From: Alnus glutinosa
Lineage: Eukaryota; Streptophyta; Magnoliopsida; Fagales; Betulaceae
Length of the DNA: 64,000 nucleotides
NCBI RefSeq assembly: GCF_958979055.1
Contig: NC_084887.1
Coordinates: forward strand, 35,070,620 to 35,134,619
Direction of reading: 5' to 3'
Below, one piece after another: positions 41,196 to 56,100 of this stretch; position 1 is the first letter of the stretch, and the number at the start of each line of letters is the position of its first letter. Made by a program: the position numbers and the translations under genes. The notes under the pieces are model-generated. The model saw only the letters and a list, made by a program, of their open reading frames with translations, was not told where the DNA came from and did not search any database.

Positions 41196-44100
41196 TTACT
41201 TTGCACTAGAATTTGCATGCTTATGGAAAGGCCAAAGGTTTACCAGGCGCTCAAGTACAGCTGCACTTTTTGCGAAATAGCCAGAGAATCCTGCAGGGGT
41301 TGATGGTGGAGGGAAATCTTCTGCTGGCATCGCAAAAGGGCGAACCATTCTTTCCATTTTCTCTAATGTGAGATATGATCCCACTTCTTGCATCCTTTCT
41401 GGACCCATTATTGGCAGTGTATGCTCCTGGTGCAACGACGCAGCCTCACTGTCATTTTTCTGCCACGCAAAAGAGAAGCTTGTTAAACAAACATGCAAAG
41501 ATCACTGCCGTAACTAATTTCATGCCTTGATGGATTTAATAAGCTTGTGTTAATGGTTTCTGTTCTGGTACCAAAACATTGTTGGAAATGAGGTTAATCA
41601 GGTATAAATAAATGCCACCAACATAGGAAGAAGAAACTTAAACGTCAGCTAGACAGATGTGTCCAGAAATTGGTATATTGATCCAACCCTAGCCATGTTT
41701 GTTGCCAAAAACACTATTAGGAGTGTAGTGATAGCATACTCAAAGAACAACCACTTTAGTCTTATTTCTAGTAAGCCCCTATGAGGATTTATTCCTCAGA
41801 GCTCGTAAGGATAGCTTCAAGACACACCAAAGAGAACTGTCAACTCAAGAATTTCCTTCTCATGATGAACATGCCTTCCATTAACTCCTTTTCAAATGGT
41901 CCTTCAATGAAAACTTTACCATAATTGAAAATGCATTACCTCCAAGGGGGACAGATCTGCACCACGGCTGAAGGTCATCTCTACGCGGAACCTTTTAGGG
42001 TCTTCTAAGGCTACCTGCAAAACATTATGCTCAGCATACGCCATAAATATCTATTGATGCTTGCTAAGCAAGTATTCATGACAAGGAGTAACGGAACATA
42101 CAAGTCTAGCAATTATCAAGTACATGTCTCATCATTGTAAAGGATTCTACTCTCAGGTTAGATTACCCTCTAGGTTTAGTTTAGGCTTGGAGTGCATATT
42201 TACTATTGTATATGACTGCTTTCATTCAAAGAATGATGAGAAGCTTCTCTCTCGTTAGATTTCCTACATATGGCATATTACCATGGGGACCAAGACTCAC
42301 CATCCAAAAAAGAAGAGAGGACGTATAGCCAGACTGATTCAACTAGACTGGTAAAAGATAAAAGTTATAAACCTTTAGCAATACAATAATTAGATACTTA
42401 GGATTGCCTCATCAAGTGAGCTAGATTTCTTAAAATTCCAGGTGAGAACGAATCAAGTGACCAACCCATTAAATTAAATACCATAAGTGCTGCTGCCTAA
42501 TGACTTCTTAGAACTGGAAAGAATTGAATGCTGCTAACTTCTGGTTTACAAGTCTTTAGATAGTTTAACAATTTCACAGTGACGGGTTTTGAGGTTTGAA
42601 GACAATTGAAGGCCCAAAGTTATAAAAATAAGCTTCACTTCATATTGTCTATGTCAAAAAGAAAATAAAATAAAGTCTAGGAGCCAATAAGCTGCGTCTC
42701 AAACGGCACTTCCTTCCCCTTATGAATGGGTTGGAGGGTGAGATGTGAGTTCAAGATAGAGTACGTGAGTAACTTACACAAATAACAAAAAAATAATAAA
42801 AATAAAATAAAAATAAAAATCAAGGTACTAGTCAAGCATCCTTACAAAAGACAAAAGAATTGCAACATAAAGGAAAATACATGGCGATCCTAGGTCACCT
42901 GCAGGTCAAAGGAATTCAATGAATCCACAAAAAAAAAAGACAAATTCCCCAATGAAGTCAGCAACTTCAGGTTTGTAAAATCAGCATACAATTGAGGACA
43001 ACAAGAACAACCCAGCTTAGCAATATAGATATGCAGGAAAGAAAAATTTATTTTAGGGAAGACTGTTTCTATGTAAACCTACTAAAAATATGAAAAGGAG
43101 AAATTCCCCAGAGAACCAAAACTTTCCAAACAGGAAAGAAGTTATCAACAACACATGCCCACCCCCAACGAAGGACCCATGTCTGAACTTGAGTATGTTA
43201 ATTACGTAAAATTATCACCAGGCAAGAGTTGATAGCATTAAATAGAGTGAATGAAAACGACATGCTTGTCCCTGTTGATTTTTTATTCATCTTCACCTTC
43301 AACGCAGGTCTCCATCAAAATTCAAAATTTTAAGCATCAGAAAGCACGCACAGTATTTACACTTTAATATTAAGAAGAATTTACTGCTCGAGGAGCAATT
43401 CTTACACCCAGACCAGTCACTGCACTAATCAAGGGACATGGTCCTAGTTCAATTAAGTATCAGTTGGTCAAACAAGAAGTCAGATAACTATTAGTAAAAT
43501 GGGTAATCACACAGAAATTACAATCTATAAAGGCAAAGAGAAAGAAAAAAAATATCCACAATGCATATGATTTAAGGAGTTACACCTTAATAAGATGAGG
43601 GAAAAAAATAAATAATAAAGGTTGTAAACAGAGGTACTTACTGATAGACTAATGTAAATTAACTTAAATTTTGCTTGAATTTACAGCACACATTCATGTC
43701 TGAAGAAAGGCCAAGATCTTATATGTACGTGTATTAAGATCAGTTGTTGATATATTTCTTTTACTGAGACTACAAAAACACATGTAAAGATGCTAAAGTT
43801 GGTTGCTGACAGCACACAAATATGTGTACAGGGAGGGAACCATATAAGGCCGGTTAAGTTCCACCCCCCAACCCCATTTTAGGGAGGCGGGGGTGCGCAG
43901 ATAAGTAAGCTGTTTTAGATTTGATCACTAACAACAAGGTTGTTTTATAGAGGTCAGAAATTCAAAGCTTAGAAATTGCAATAACATAAGTTCTCTATAG
44001 CCCAATCACGTAGCATGTGTGAGTCAAAGACTCTGGCAGATTCCATAATGTTGCTGCCTTTAACCATCAGGATTACCTGATTGATCCTGATCAAAATACG

Positions 44101-47100
44101 GAATACCAAATTAATCGGTCAAGCAGGCTAGTCCATGCATGGACTACTTTATCAATCAAAGGCTAGTTTAAGCACAGAACAGTTTATTGGTCAAACAGGC
44201 CAGTCCATGCAGGGTCTATTAACATAGGCTTTAAGCATTGACAATTTAGCAGAAGGACTAAAATAACCAAATAGAATGCCTACCCTAGGAAAAAAAATAA
44301 ATTACCTACCTCTGTATTCTCAAACATCCTCAGTACAATATAACTCATATAGTCAAGCTCCTTTGTTTTATATAAACGCTCCAACCCATTATGGCAAACA
44401 AGGCTATCTTCTTCTTGAAGAGATTCATCCAGGTTACAGTAACGGAGAACATTCATGAGGGAATGGATATGAGACTCCTGTCATCCAAAAAGAATAAATG
44501 CAAACTGTGAATATCACATCCCAGAATTGTCATAGGAAATAGGACACTCCACAAGAATCGAAAGACACTAAAGCCTACCAATAAGTATGTAAAAGGAAAG
44601 AATCTCGAAGAAAAATATTTGAGAAAATGCATTAAACTAAAGGTATGTCATTGTAACCCAAATACTTGGAAGTTCCATGTTAGAATTGATAATTGAGAGG
44701 GTCTTATACCTAAAATGCATAGTCAAGTCCTTGAAGAATTTTTTTCTTCTTCTTCTTCTTCTTCTTCTTCTTCTTTTTATTTTTTATTTTTTGTAAGTAA
44801 GGAAAGAATCTCCAATCCCCTCTTAATTGACCCTCCTCAGTTTTTTTTGTAAGAAAACTGTTTAATTCTGACGGCAGCTGGAACTTAGATAAATTGAAGA
44901 TGTTGTTTGATTCTAATTCTGTCAATCATATTCAAAATATTCATCTCAGTTCTCAGATCTTTGGTTATAATTGGGTCTGGACTTGTTCTCCTTCGGGCAA
45001 TTCACAGTGAAATCAGCAATAAAGCTTCAATTTACAGGGGCCTCTCACTGCTGCTGATTGGAAGAAAATTTGGTCTTCAAAGCTCCAGCATAGGCTAAAG
45101 CACTTCCTTTGGAAGATTGCTTGGGATATCCTTCCTACTAGGGCAAAATTGGCCAGATTCATGCCATCCATTAACTCTGAGGTTTGGTCTTGCCCCATGT
45201 GTAATTCTAATGTGGAAACTATTCAACATGTTTTTCTTGGTTAGCTAGAATTATATGGATACAATCAGATTGGCCTTTCAATATTGATGCTTTTGAAAGC
45301 TTTCACATTTCAAGCTGGATCAAGGCCATTTCAGAGCCTTCAAAATACTTAGAAATCCCTAGCAAAGAGGTCCATGATTTTCAACTTTTTGCTGCAATTG
45401 CTATGGATATGATTTGGTATTCAAGGAACCAAGTGGTTCATAATTCCTCTAAAATAGATATGCCTTCTCTCTTAAAACAGCTGAGGCATACTGTGAACTC
45501 ATAAAAGTGCTTGGGGTAATTCTGGCTCAGGGAAGGTTCTTTGGAAGGCCCCTCCTTTTGGTTTCTCAAGGGCAAATTTTGATGTTCCAGCAAGGCAAAA
45601 AATTTCTGTAGCCTCAGCTGTCATTAGTAATGCAGCATGCCATCTTGTGGCTGTGAGTACTTTGAAACTTAAAATGATGGATGTTAACATTGGTGAGGCA
45701 AAGGCGGCCTTGTTAGCTACTAATTTGGCTTTATCTCTCAATGCTAGGCAACTCATATTGGAGGGAGATTCTCTAATCACAATTTCGGCTATTAACAAGC
45801 CAAATCTCATGAGGGATTGGCACATTGATCCGATTATCAGAGATGTGTTTTTAAATCTGGCTTGTTGTTGAACTTGGGAAGCTGTTAAAGTTCCAAGGTA
45901 AGCCAACCAAATTGCTCATTATGTTGCAAAGTGGGCTGCAGCTCATAGTTCTTTTGGGTTTTATCCTTGTAGCTCTCCTTTGTACTCTTTTATCTCTTCT
46001 AGTTTGTAGCTCACCCTCCCTTTCTCTTGTATTGCTCAGGAAAAAAAATCAAAATAATATTAAAAAGCAAAAAGCGCAACTCAAGTACACAGGAAGTATA
46101 CAAAAGAAACACCTAGCTAGAAGGAGAAAAAAGAACAAGATCATGAAAGCTAAGCAAATTAGACTAGACAAACGCAGCTGTCCAAAGGTAAAGAGAATTG
46201 AAGAAGAAAGACTTAAACTCCACCATTGTCGTCTCGTGGTCCTCAAAACTTCTATCATTTCTTTCCTTTCAAAAACACCACAAAAGACATGAAAGCACAA
46301 TCTTCCACACAGCTTCTAAGAGAGACATAATTGACTGCATTGATCTCTGTAGCCACGCCACCTGCACTCTGAGGGTTACCAAATAACTCCCTCCAAGAAG
46401 CAAATAAGTATACTACTCATCTAAGCATAACCCAAGACAGCCCAACACAATTGAAGATAGCACTCCATAAGGCACAAGCAACCTCACAATGGAGAAGAAG
46501 TAATCCACAAACTCTCTGCTTCTCTTACACATACAGCACCAATTGACTACAATAACATGCTGCTCCTTATGTTATCCATGGTAAGGATATTCTCTAGGGC
46601 GACCAACCAAGCAAAGACAGTCGCTCTCAAAGGAGCCTTAATCCACTAAATACTCTTCCAAGGGAATGTAGTGCCCTCATGACGAGCAAGAGCATTGTAG
46701 AAAGATCTAACATCGAACAACCTTCTTCTGGAGGGGGTCCAACAAAACTTGCCTTCAACTCCCGTCTCACTCTAAAGGAATACAATAAATTGAAAAAAGA
46801 AGTAAAGACATCCACCTCACAATCATGAGCCGCTCTAACAAAGGTTACGTTCTACTGATAGGAGCCACCAAAAAACTCCAAATGAACTGCTATGGAAGCA
46901 TCCTTAACGAAAGCAATACTATATAAATCCAAAAAAGCTTCCTTAAGGGCCTAATCCCCACAACACAAGTCATGCCAGAATTTAATTTTGGAGTCATCTC
47001 TCACCTCAAATCTTGTATGACTAGAAACCCCCTACCCCTCCTGATAATCTTCCATAACCCCACTCCATACGACCCAAGAATCTCATTAGAACACCACCCA

Positions 47101-50100
47101 CCCCATGAGCTGTCATATTTAGAATCCACCACAACTCTCCGTCAAGCCTCTCTTTCATGCATATAGCGCCTCATGTGTATAGTGCCATAAACATTTTCCC
47201 AAAAGAGCACGATTGGACACGAACAAGTTTCGGACCCCCAACCCTCCCTCAAAAATCAGACAACAAACCTTAGACCAGCTTATCACAATCATCGGTCAAT
47301 ATTCCTATATAGCGCCATAGCCATATTCCTATCAATGCATTAATATCACAATCACCAGTCACTTGGGATGAAGGCCAAAGCCCATAGATAATAAACCAGT
47401 CAAATAATTGATATAACTATATTCTTTTGTTCAAATTTAGCAGCTATTACTGGCTACAATAAACTAAATATTATTCAAGGCCTCTTCAAACCTCCCTAAC
47501 CCAAAGGATAGAAAGAAAGAATTCCCACTGCACTTGTTTGAATCATAATTTGAAAAAATTATGGAGAGAGAGAGAGAGAGCTTCTGTAGTGCAAGGTGTG
47601 ATCACACAGAAACATTGTACTCACTGATGTGAAGTAAAGGCGTGTCCGCACATGACGTTCAGGTGTCTTGACATTTGCATACCTAATAGGAAATAAGGTT
47701 AAAAACTTGATATAATTAGTAAAAGCTGAACGAATATGTAACAAACAAAGAGTTATATATTTACTCTGGATCCAAACGATATTTTGTCTCTTTATCATCA
47801 TCATCATCCTGATCCATTGTATTGCTTGTGGTGCTAATTCTTCTCAAGTCATCAGTCTTAACGTAAAGCTTTGATTGATATTCTGCATCTTCCTTTTCAG
47901 GTTTCTTGGATATAGAATCTTGGTCTTGATTACTCTTTAATTCAGCAACACTGATGGCTTCTTCACGAGTATTCCTCAGATCAATCAAAACTTTACCCAA
48001 CAAACGACGAGCAATCTAGATTGCAAAAATATAAAATTAAGCTGTAACCATTGAGGGCACAGAAAAGGAAATATATGGGATAAAGATAACCATATAACAA
48101 GCATCATTGACCAAGAAGGACCCAAGACGCGTGCAAAGGGCAAAGGTCCACAAGTCAACTTAAAATTCCAGACATCATTTTATATTGGTTCCAATGCTTT
48201 CTATTTTTGCTTATTTTAATATCTGGGTATACTGAGAGTAATATGACTATCATATGATGTTTACGAAGCATAAAGGGCACAAATTATAAGATTTCGAAGT
48301 AATCAAGGTCTGGGATCATGAGCAAGCTGTAGCCCTAGCAATGTACTTCTTTAGCATGTTCTAACAAATATTATCATGTGTGAGAGAAAATCTACAAAAG
48401 TACTTCTTGGGTCCATAAAACCCAATAAAACACTCGTTGAGCATGCCCAATAGCTTCCATACATGTTTATGACTAACTAAGTATACACTAACTTTTACCT
48501 GATGCTCCCAAATTAAGCCTATATATCTCATATTTCCTGGAAGAATTTCAGAATATTTATTTTCCTAGTGACTGTTCAGATGACACACATTCTTAAACAG
48601 AAAGAAAGAAAGGACATATATCCTTGAGTTTTTTTTTATCTGTTATCTACTTTACCCAACATCAACATAAAATTTCATGAATTGATGGTTCGGTCTTCAA
48701 TGAACAGGAAGCCACTATGTTACAATGTAGTGTTCAAACTTATTATGGTTACAATGTAGTGGAAGAAGGTATGGAAGTCCATGTTGCGAAAAGTGCTTGT
48801 AGGGTCTGAATTTACATCAAAAACATTTTATTTTTTGCTTTCTCCTTTTTCGTTGATTTGGTTGAATTTGACACTCTGTTGGTGCTAATGAGGTGAATCA
48901 CAGCAGAGAGTTTACCTTTGAGCCAATCTTCAGCTTCTGCTTTGGATTAATTCCATACTCATTTGGGATGACACCATCTGCAAGTAACTACAATAACAAT
49001 ATAAAGAGCATTTTCAGTTTACCTATGATAATGAATCGATCTCACCCAACACTCTGGTATGCATGCCAGAAAAAGTGGATATATACAAGTGTTAACTCCC
49101 CCTCCATTCTATTTTCCACAAATGCTGATACTCTTAATTATACTTTGGAATTGTTGAGGTTTTTGTTTGGAACATGGGGACAATTTTTTTTTAAGACAGT
49201 GATGCAGAGCCCTTGGAAGCAGAAATTATAGAATTGAAGTTAAATGTATAGCAGAGTTATAAGTCCAGCAACCATTGCTTTTTTGCCATATTTATAAGTA
49301 AAAGACAGTGGGTTCGTTTGCCAATGCTTTTTAGAGGGTGTTTTTTGCTTTTTGGTTGTGATGTGACATAAAGGTGAAAGAAGTTTTGGGTGTTTTGTGA
49401 ATATTTTATGTTTTGAGTTGTTTGTTAATGATTTTGTGTCTTTGCTAAAAAGCAAAAAGCTTTGCCAAACGAGCCCAGTATCACTTAATTCCATTACAGC
49501 AAAGTTATGAACATTTGCTATTATATCAACAATGAAATGAAAATGATCCGTCACCTGAGCAACTTTGAAGAGTTCGTCCAACCCTTCCAGATTAAGATGT
49601 GCATTGTGCAAGAGATCGTATCTGCCAAAGCAGCAAGTCAAGAATAGAATGATTGATATCAGAACATAAATTTCTCTGCCAGTGGGATGCCATAATAAAC
49701 TACGAATCAAGTTCAACTTGAATTTTAATTAAATTTCACAGAAGATTGTGACGCAACATAAGATAGATGAATGTAAGGAGAACCAAAGATCTTTGTTGAG
49801 AACAAAAGAACCACTAAAAACTCTCTCTAAGTTCTACAATAATATTCATGTTTGGCCATTGCCATGTTCCATGAAAGTTAAAAATTCTTACTCATATACA
49901 TAAGTGGATGCAAGTAGGCATGCAACATGCATATATCTTTTGTCATGTCATGAGGTGTCCCCAACCACCTGACCAGCCCAGACCACTGTCACTCATATGC
50001 CGTTCACCTAGTCTAAACTTCTATTCATTATTATTCAATTACATTGAGTAAAAACAAACAAACAAATTCCTTGAAACAAAATAGTAGAACAAGACAATTG

Positions 50101-53100
50101 TGTATCTAAATTTAGAGGAAATTAATCCTTTACATTCCATGTTTCATACAAGCCTTCTGCCATTCATACGAGTATTATGTGCAACTGAAATTTTTGGTTC
50201 CCTTGGAGAAAATCCAAGGTGAAGACATAAGGGATGTGCTCATCAAACTGCCCATTACTAATAAATTAACACAGGTACGTCAAGGAACAATATGCTAAAG
50301 CAAAATGCAGATATATAACAGAGAAAATTATAGTTCCTCATATGAAATGACAAACAGTAGGCATATGAGTGATTTACTAAAGAGGACTTTGGCTCTTGCA
50401 ATGAGCACCAAGCAATTCCTTGTGTTAAAAAAGGGGCTAAAATAATGTCTCACCAAATGGATTTGAATCAGAAAGGCCATAAGTAGAGTCATATTATAAC
50501 TGCCTATGCAGATCCAGTTCGTAATTGTTGGTAAGCTGAGCAAATCCAAACTGACCTGCAGCCCTAGTTTTGACGTGCATTCCAACCAAGTCACAAGCAC
50601 CAACCCACAATTGACAGAAAATTTACTGTTACTACTGGGCTAGGGGGAAAGGCCTCTAATTCCAAAGAAGTGTTGCATTGCATTCCGGTGGGAAGGCCTC
50701 TACTTTTTGGCATTTTTTTTTATTTTTATTTTTTTAAAAAAAAAAAGAGGCGACTAGTGTAGGAACATTCGATACAAAGATCGGTAGAAATGATTGTGTC
50801 AAACTACTCATAAATTCAGCAGAGGTGCATAAGATAACAATTTAGAACACCAGAATAAGCAAGGCCCTATAGGCAGCCATCAAGAAGCCTACTGAGATTT
50901 GAAAAGCATAGCAAGATTAACATTCCAGTCCAAATTAAAAAATTCTCCCTCCCTCCATAGATTGAATGTGATAAGTAGTGATGATCAAACTGAGGGTTTA
51001 TTTGTTAAGGGTTGTTTGAAAAATTCTTCTAATTTTAGAGGTCGATCTAGTGAGGGGGACTAGTTAATGGACACACGTCTTGAAGTGAAGCATAATGAGG
51101 GAAAGTAATTATTCCAAACTTTCAACTTTTCATTATAGGACACACTTTTGGTTTTCTTTAGGGGGTGGGGGGGTGGGGGGAGAAAAGATAAGTCATTGAG
51201 GGACAAATAGCGTCAACAAAACTAACATGGTAACAAATATCATTTCCAATCTCATGTGCAAAAAATGCACGAATGCAGAATAGGTAATGTGGAACATTCT
51301 TATACCTTGAATTCAATATAGATTTAAAACCAATGACTTACTTGCATGAGTCATAAACATCAGGAATTTGTGTTATATCAAACCGCCTGCAAGAGAATCC
51401 ACAATGTCATGAAATTGCCAATCTATCATATTAAACAATTAGAACATTAAGTTCAAATATCATTTTTCTTTCAACAAAATATAAAACTAACTAAAAATAT
51501 TTTTCCAGAGTATTAGAGTCATACTTTGTACATATTGAATTGAACAAGATTTAAAAGTAGCTCAAAGGGAAATTCAATATTTCAAAGATTTCACACATTG
51601 TTCATACCAGAGAATATGATGCACACAATCTCTTGTGGATCTACATTCCAAACATAACCACAATTAAGTCCATAACATCAAAACACTTACTCTTTGCGTT
51701 CATTATACAAGTCTCTCTCAAGCTTTTTCCAGCGGGCATACATTAAAAGGAATCCCTCACTACCACAGGGTAACCCAGCAGCAATGCGATCAACATCGAT
51801 GTTGGTTTTACCAAGTGCCTTTCCTTGGTCATAAGGTCGAATCACATCATCTGAGCTTGCAAGTTCCTCGTCTTCATCTTTGGCATGTAGTCTTACTTGT
51901 TCAGTCACCTTCTTAGTCAATTGTACCTACTTACGATATTATTTTTTTGATAAGTATCAAAATTGTACCTACTTACGATAGAAATCATTCAAAAATAAAA
52001 AATAAATAAAGGATGTAATATACTTTTTTTCCATGCACATGCACAACATCAATTGTTGCAATTTGATGAGTGAATAAATTGCGCCATAAGCACAAGGAAA
52101 TAGATAAGATCAGTCATATTGCAGATAAGTACATGTTGCTTAATGTAACTGCATGACCCGACTAAAATGTACGCAAAAGGCACAGAATATTGCTCAAACA
52201 TGAATCAAACAGTACATCTTCCAGATTCCTGAAAAAGGAATTTCATCTATGACAATGGAATATATGTAATTTTGTAATTTGGGATAATCCACATCAAATG
52301 AGACATTGAATAAAAACTAAATAACAGTTGAGAAAATTTTGTTTCATTCACTAGTACTAATACTCCAGGGTGATGTCAAAATCAAAATAAAATTTAAGAT
52401 GCATCAGTGTTCCTCTATCAACCTCTTTGCAACATTGAATTAAAAAAAACAAATGTAAAAAAGCAAACTGCTGGTGCCAACTCGAAATATGCAGTAATAG
52501 CAATACAAGCTTAAAACGTGAAAATAAACAGATTGAAATAAAACAAAGCAGCTCAGAAAAATCACTGCTAAAGACTCATGGTCGGTAGAAATTATTCCAT
52601 ACACGCCTGTTCCACACGTAAAAGTGGGTCCCACATGTGGAGTCTACAGCAGACCCTTTGATCATGTTAGAGGGTGAACTATTACCCCGGAGCATTGAAT
52701 AATTTCACCATGGTCATACAGATGTGCTTAGAACGAAATGCAGTGGTTTAGTTTGTATTTGAACATATTTATATCCCGATAAGAGAGGAAAAAAGAAAAA
52801 AGGTAGTTAGGCATTGCTTCTCTTCAACAGTGTAATTACCAATTTTGGAAGAAGTTCAGATGCATTAGAAGGCAGTCCGGCTCCATCAGCCATCCAAGGA
52901 ACTTCAGATGATCCGTTGTTCTGGACCGTCTTTGCACCCGAAGTTATTATCTCGTTCAACCTAGCCTGAAAAGAATTTAAAGGTGGAAAATGGAAAAGAA
53001 TAAGTACTAGGATCAGAACATAGTACGACAATGCCCCAAATCTTTAAAAATGACAAAATCCAGAAGCATAGTTTCACAAAACCAAGTTTGTTTACCCTGA

Positions 53101-56100
53101 TCCTAGTAATGGAAATGAATCATTATTAAGATCAATGACACAAGGAAATGAGCTTAAGACTCCAACCCTTCAAAATGGAGTAAAAGAAGTTCTGAGACAC
53201 TGCAATTACTGAACCAATGCCACTTCTCAAACCCATAGCAAGTTACATAATCCAAACAATCATATGGGGAATAGATAAATTTGTAAATTATGGAAATTCG
53301 GCCTTACAGACACCATCTATCCAGGTAATAAAGATTAAATAAACACAATTATAGTTCTCCCATCAGTCTAATTATCCCTGAATGATAAGTGTGCGAGGAG
53401 ATATAGCAGAAACCATCCTCTTTCACAGAAATAATAACAATAACTACAATATCATATGCAGAAACATCCATAATTCAGATGCAGGAGCAAGCAAACCTTG
53501 GCTTCTTCCATCTCAATACTGGCATTATCAAGTCCATCCAACATAGAGGAGTCCTTGCTAACAAGTGAAACCTTGAAATTGGTGACATGTCAGTCATACA
53601 ACCAAAACTTCCAAAAGCAGTCAAAACTTCATTGAGAAAAAGGCTACAGACCAGGATTGGTGTTAGCTGCCCTTCTAGGTCAAGGAGGCCTTTGGCAAAT
53701 GCAGCTGCAGACATCTGCCAATGAATACCGTACAACAATGTAAGTTATCAATGATGTGAAAGTCAAGTGTCAATTATCAAAAACTCTGGATATTCAGTCT
53801 GAGAACTTGGGAGGACAGAAAAGCACTAGAAGAAGTCAAGTTTAAAAGCATAGATTTACAACTACAGTCACACAAGCCCTACTATGGCTATACCTGTACA
53901 CGACCCTCATCAGAGCTGTAAATCTTGAGATCATGGCGATATGTACTATGGAGGCGAAGTAGGCCAGTGCCTTCACCTGCAATTTTATTAAAACTGCATC
54001 AATATATACACAGAAGGATATAGATGTTAAGACAACTGCATAAAATTGGCCTCGTAGACGCAAAACTGATTACTCCTTCAATGTTATACAATGTAAAAAA
54101 CCATCTAGCCAGTCAAGACAACTTGGAACGAGAAATTGCTAGAGTAGGGAAGGGGAAAAAAAAAATACAACTGTTCATAAACTTCAAGTCTGTGGTTAAA
54201 GTGCAAAGCCTCCCAACTAAACAAGGGCAAGCATTCATTGAGACCAAAAATAATCCCAAAAGCAATTATTAATTCAATGGCACTAGGCAATAAGTGGTAC
54301 AGGATATACTGGCCATAGAGAAGTGGACCAAGGTGATATGCAACCTGGGAAATCACAACTGAGCTCCAAGTACTCGTCACATTCATTGGGGACTAACATG
54401 GTTGGCTGTTGGGAAGAACAGCTAACTCAAATAGTCGGAGATCTCATGCATCCGAATCATCTAAAAGTTCTCCATAATCAAGGTCTAGTTTGAACTTAGT
54501 AAGGACTTCCAGACTGTCCGTGAAGGAAAGGAATAGCTATGCAAAAAGTTAATAAAGAAAATGGTTGAAATGAGTCAACTGCCTCTTCATAAACATAGGT
54601 TGAGTGAGCTATCTAGAGTAGGAAATAGTGAGGATAACATATTACAAAAATGATTTAAAAATTAAAATGAGAAAGATCCATGGCTATAACCTGGATACAT
54701 GTTATTACGGAAATATCTACCCAAATCTTCAGCCTGCAAAGAAGTGAGAGAAATTAATACTGAGAGACTGAACAAAAGGGCTAAACAATATGTTACAGAC
54801 AACAATTTTGCATAAGTGTACTTTTCAGCAACAATTTTATTAGATTAGTCCTTATATATGCTAAGCCTAATCAAAATACAGAAACATGTCCATGATGCAT
54901 AGATTATCATCACCTGCTTTCTGCCAGCATGTGTAAGAACACCCCCATATTTAAGAACCATCAGAGCTTCAACAGGTCGTTCTTCCTCCTCTTCACCATT
55001 ACTTTTTGTAATCTTAACCCACTTGAGAGGCTTTAGTTGAACCTTCCTATATATACCAGAAAAATGTCCACCCTGGATACACGAAAAAATAAATAAATAA
55101 AATAACGCTGAAAACAGAATATGAGGATCATCTGAATCTCATATAAAAGAAAATACTTATATTTAGGCATTTAGTGACTATCCAATCTTTATATCACATG
55201 CATTATTGTGGCATCATTGGCTTCATTTTACGCACACTGTCCCGGTGCAAATTGACAAATTACAATCCACCTTCAATCATATAGCCTCACTGAACTTAAA
55301 ATGCCAAATGATTGTTTTCCTTTAGGAAAAGCGTCCAGTGTTAAACATAATCCCTATTATGGTTGGTGAAAATAATATAAAGGTTTGTTTGTTATAACTT
55401 TCAGTTTGTGTATGACAGCTAAATCAACTCCAGGTATATCGCACTTATGATGAACACAAGAAAACACAATAGAATGATTATATCACAGCTGGATATTTAA
55501 AATACAAATGCATGACACAAAGGGAAACGAGATAACCTCCTCAAGCACTGCTTTGACTTGCCGAAGCTTTTCAGCATGCTCAACGTCTTCTGTTTCACTA
55601 TCACTTTCTCGACCTTGTCTAGATAATGTAAATAGTAATCAATAATTCAGATTTCAGAGCCATTGCTAGTGTTTTAACATTAGAATTGTTAGCAAATAGG
55701 ATGTTTATTTCCATTCTTAATTTAAACATAAACCATGGAAGCATAAAAAGAAAATGTTATAGCCGTTTAAGTACTTCTATGGAAAGTAGGACCAGGGAAA
55801 GGAACCATTTTCCAGTTTCAGTTCTCCTTGCTTCTCGAGTAATACCTATGTTTGATGGGCTTATGGCCATTCTTTATTCCACCAACTAGGATACAGAATT
55901 CCTTAAAGGGTTGAATTGAGGGAAAATGGTGCTCGTGAATAGCTCATTGTATTTCCACTGTACGGTTCTCGGTGTTAGTTAATGGCTCTCATAATGGTTT
56001 TTTTAGTAGATCCAGTGGGTTGAGATAAGGGGATCATTTTTCACCCTTGCTATTTGTTTTTGTGATGGAGGCTCTGAGTCGCATGATTTTTGTTGCAGTC

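Noticed and set aside
44770..44845. Possible minus-strand SINE tail (CTTACTTAC plus A/T-run)
   Set aside because: No A-box or B-box is found to the right, and the LINE sequence starts almost at once.
49240..49716. 158-codon minus-strand frame
   Set aside because: Only the [22 protein letters not shown] part (49555-49621) is a VIH exon; the rest is intron read-through.
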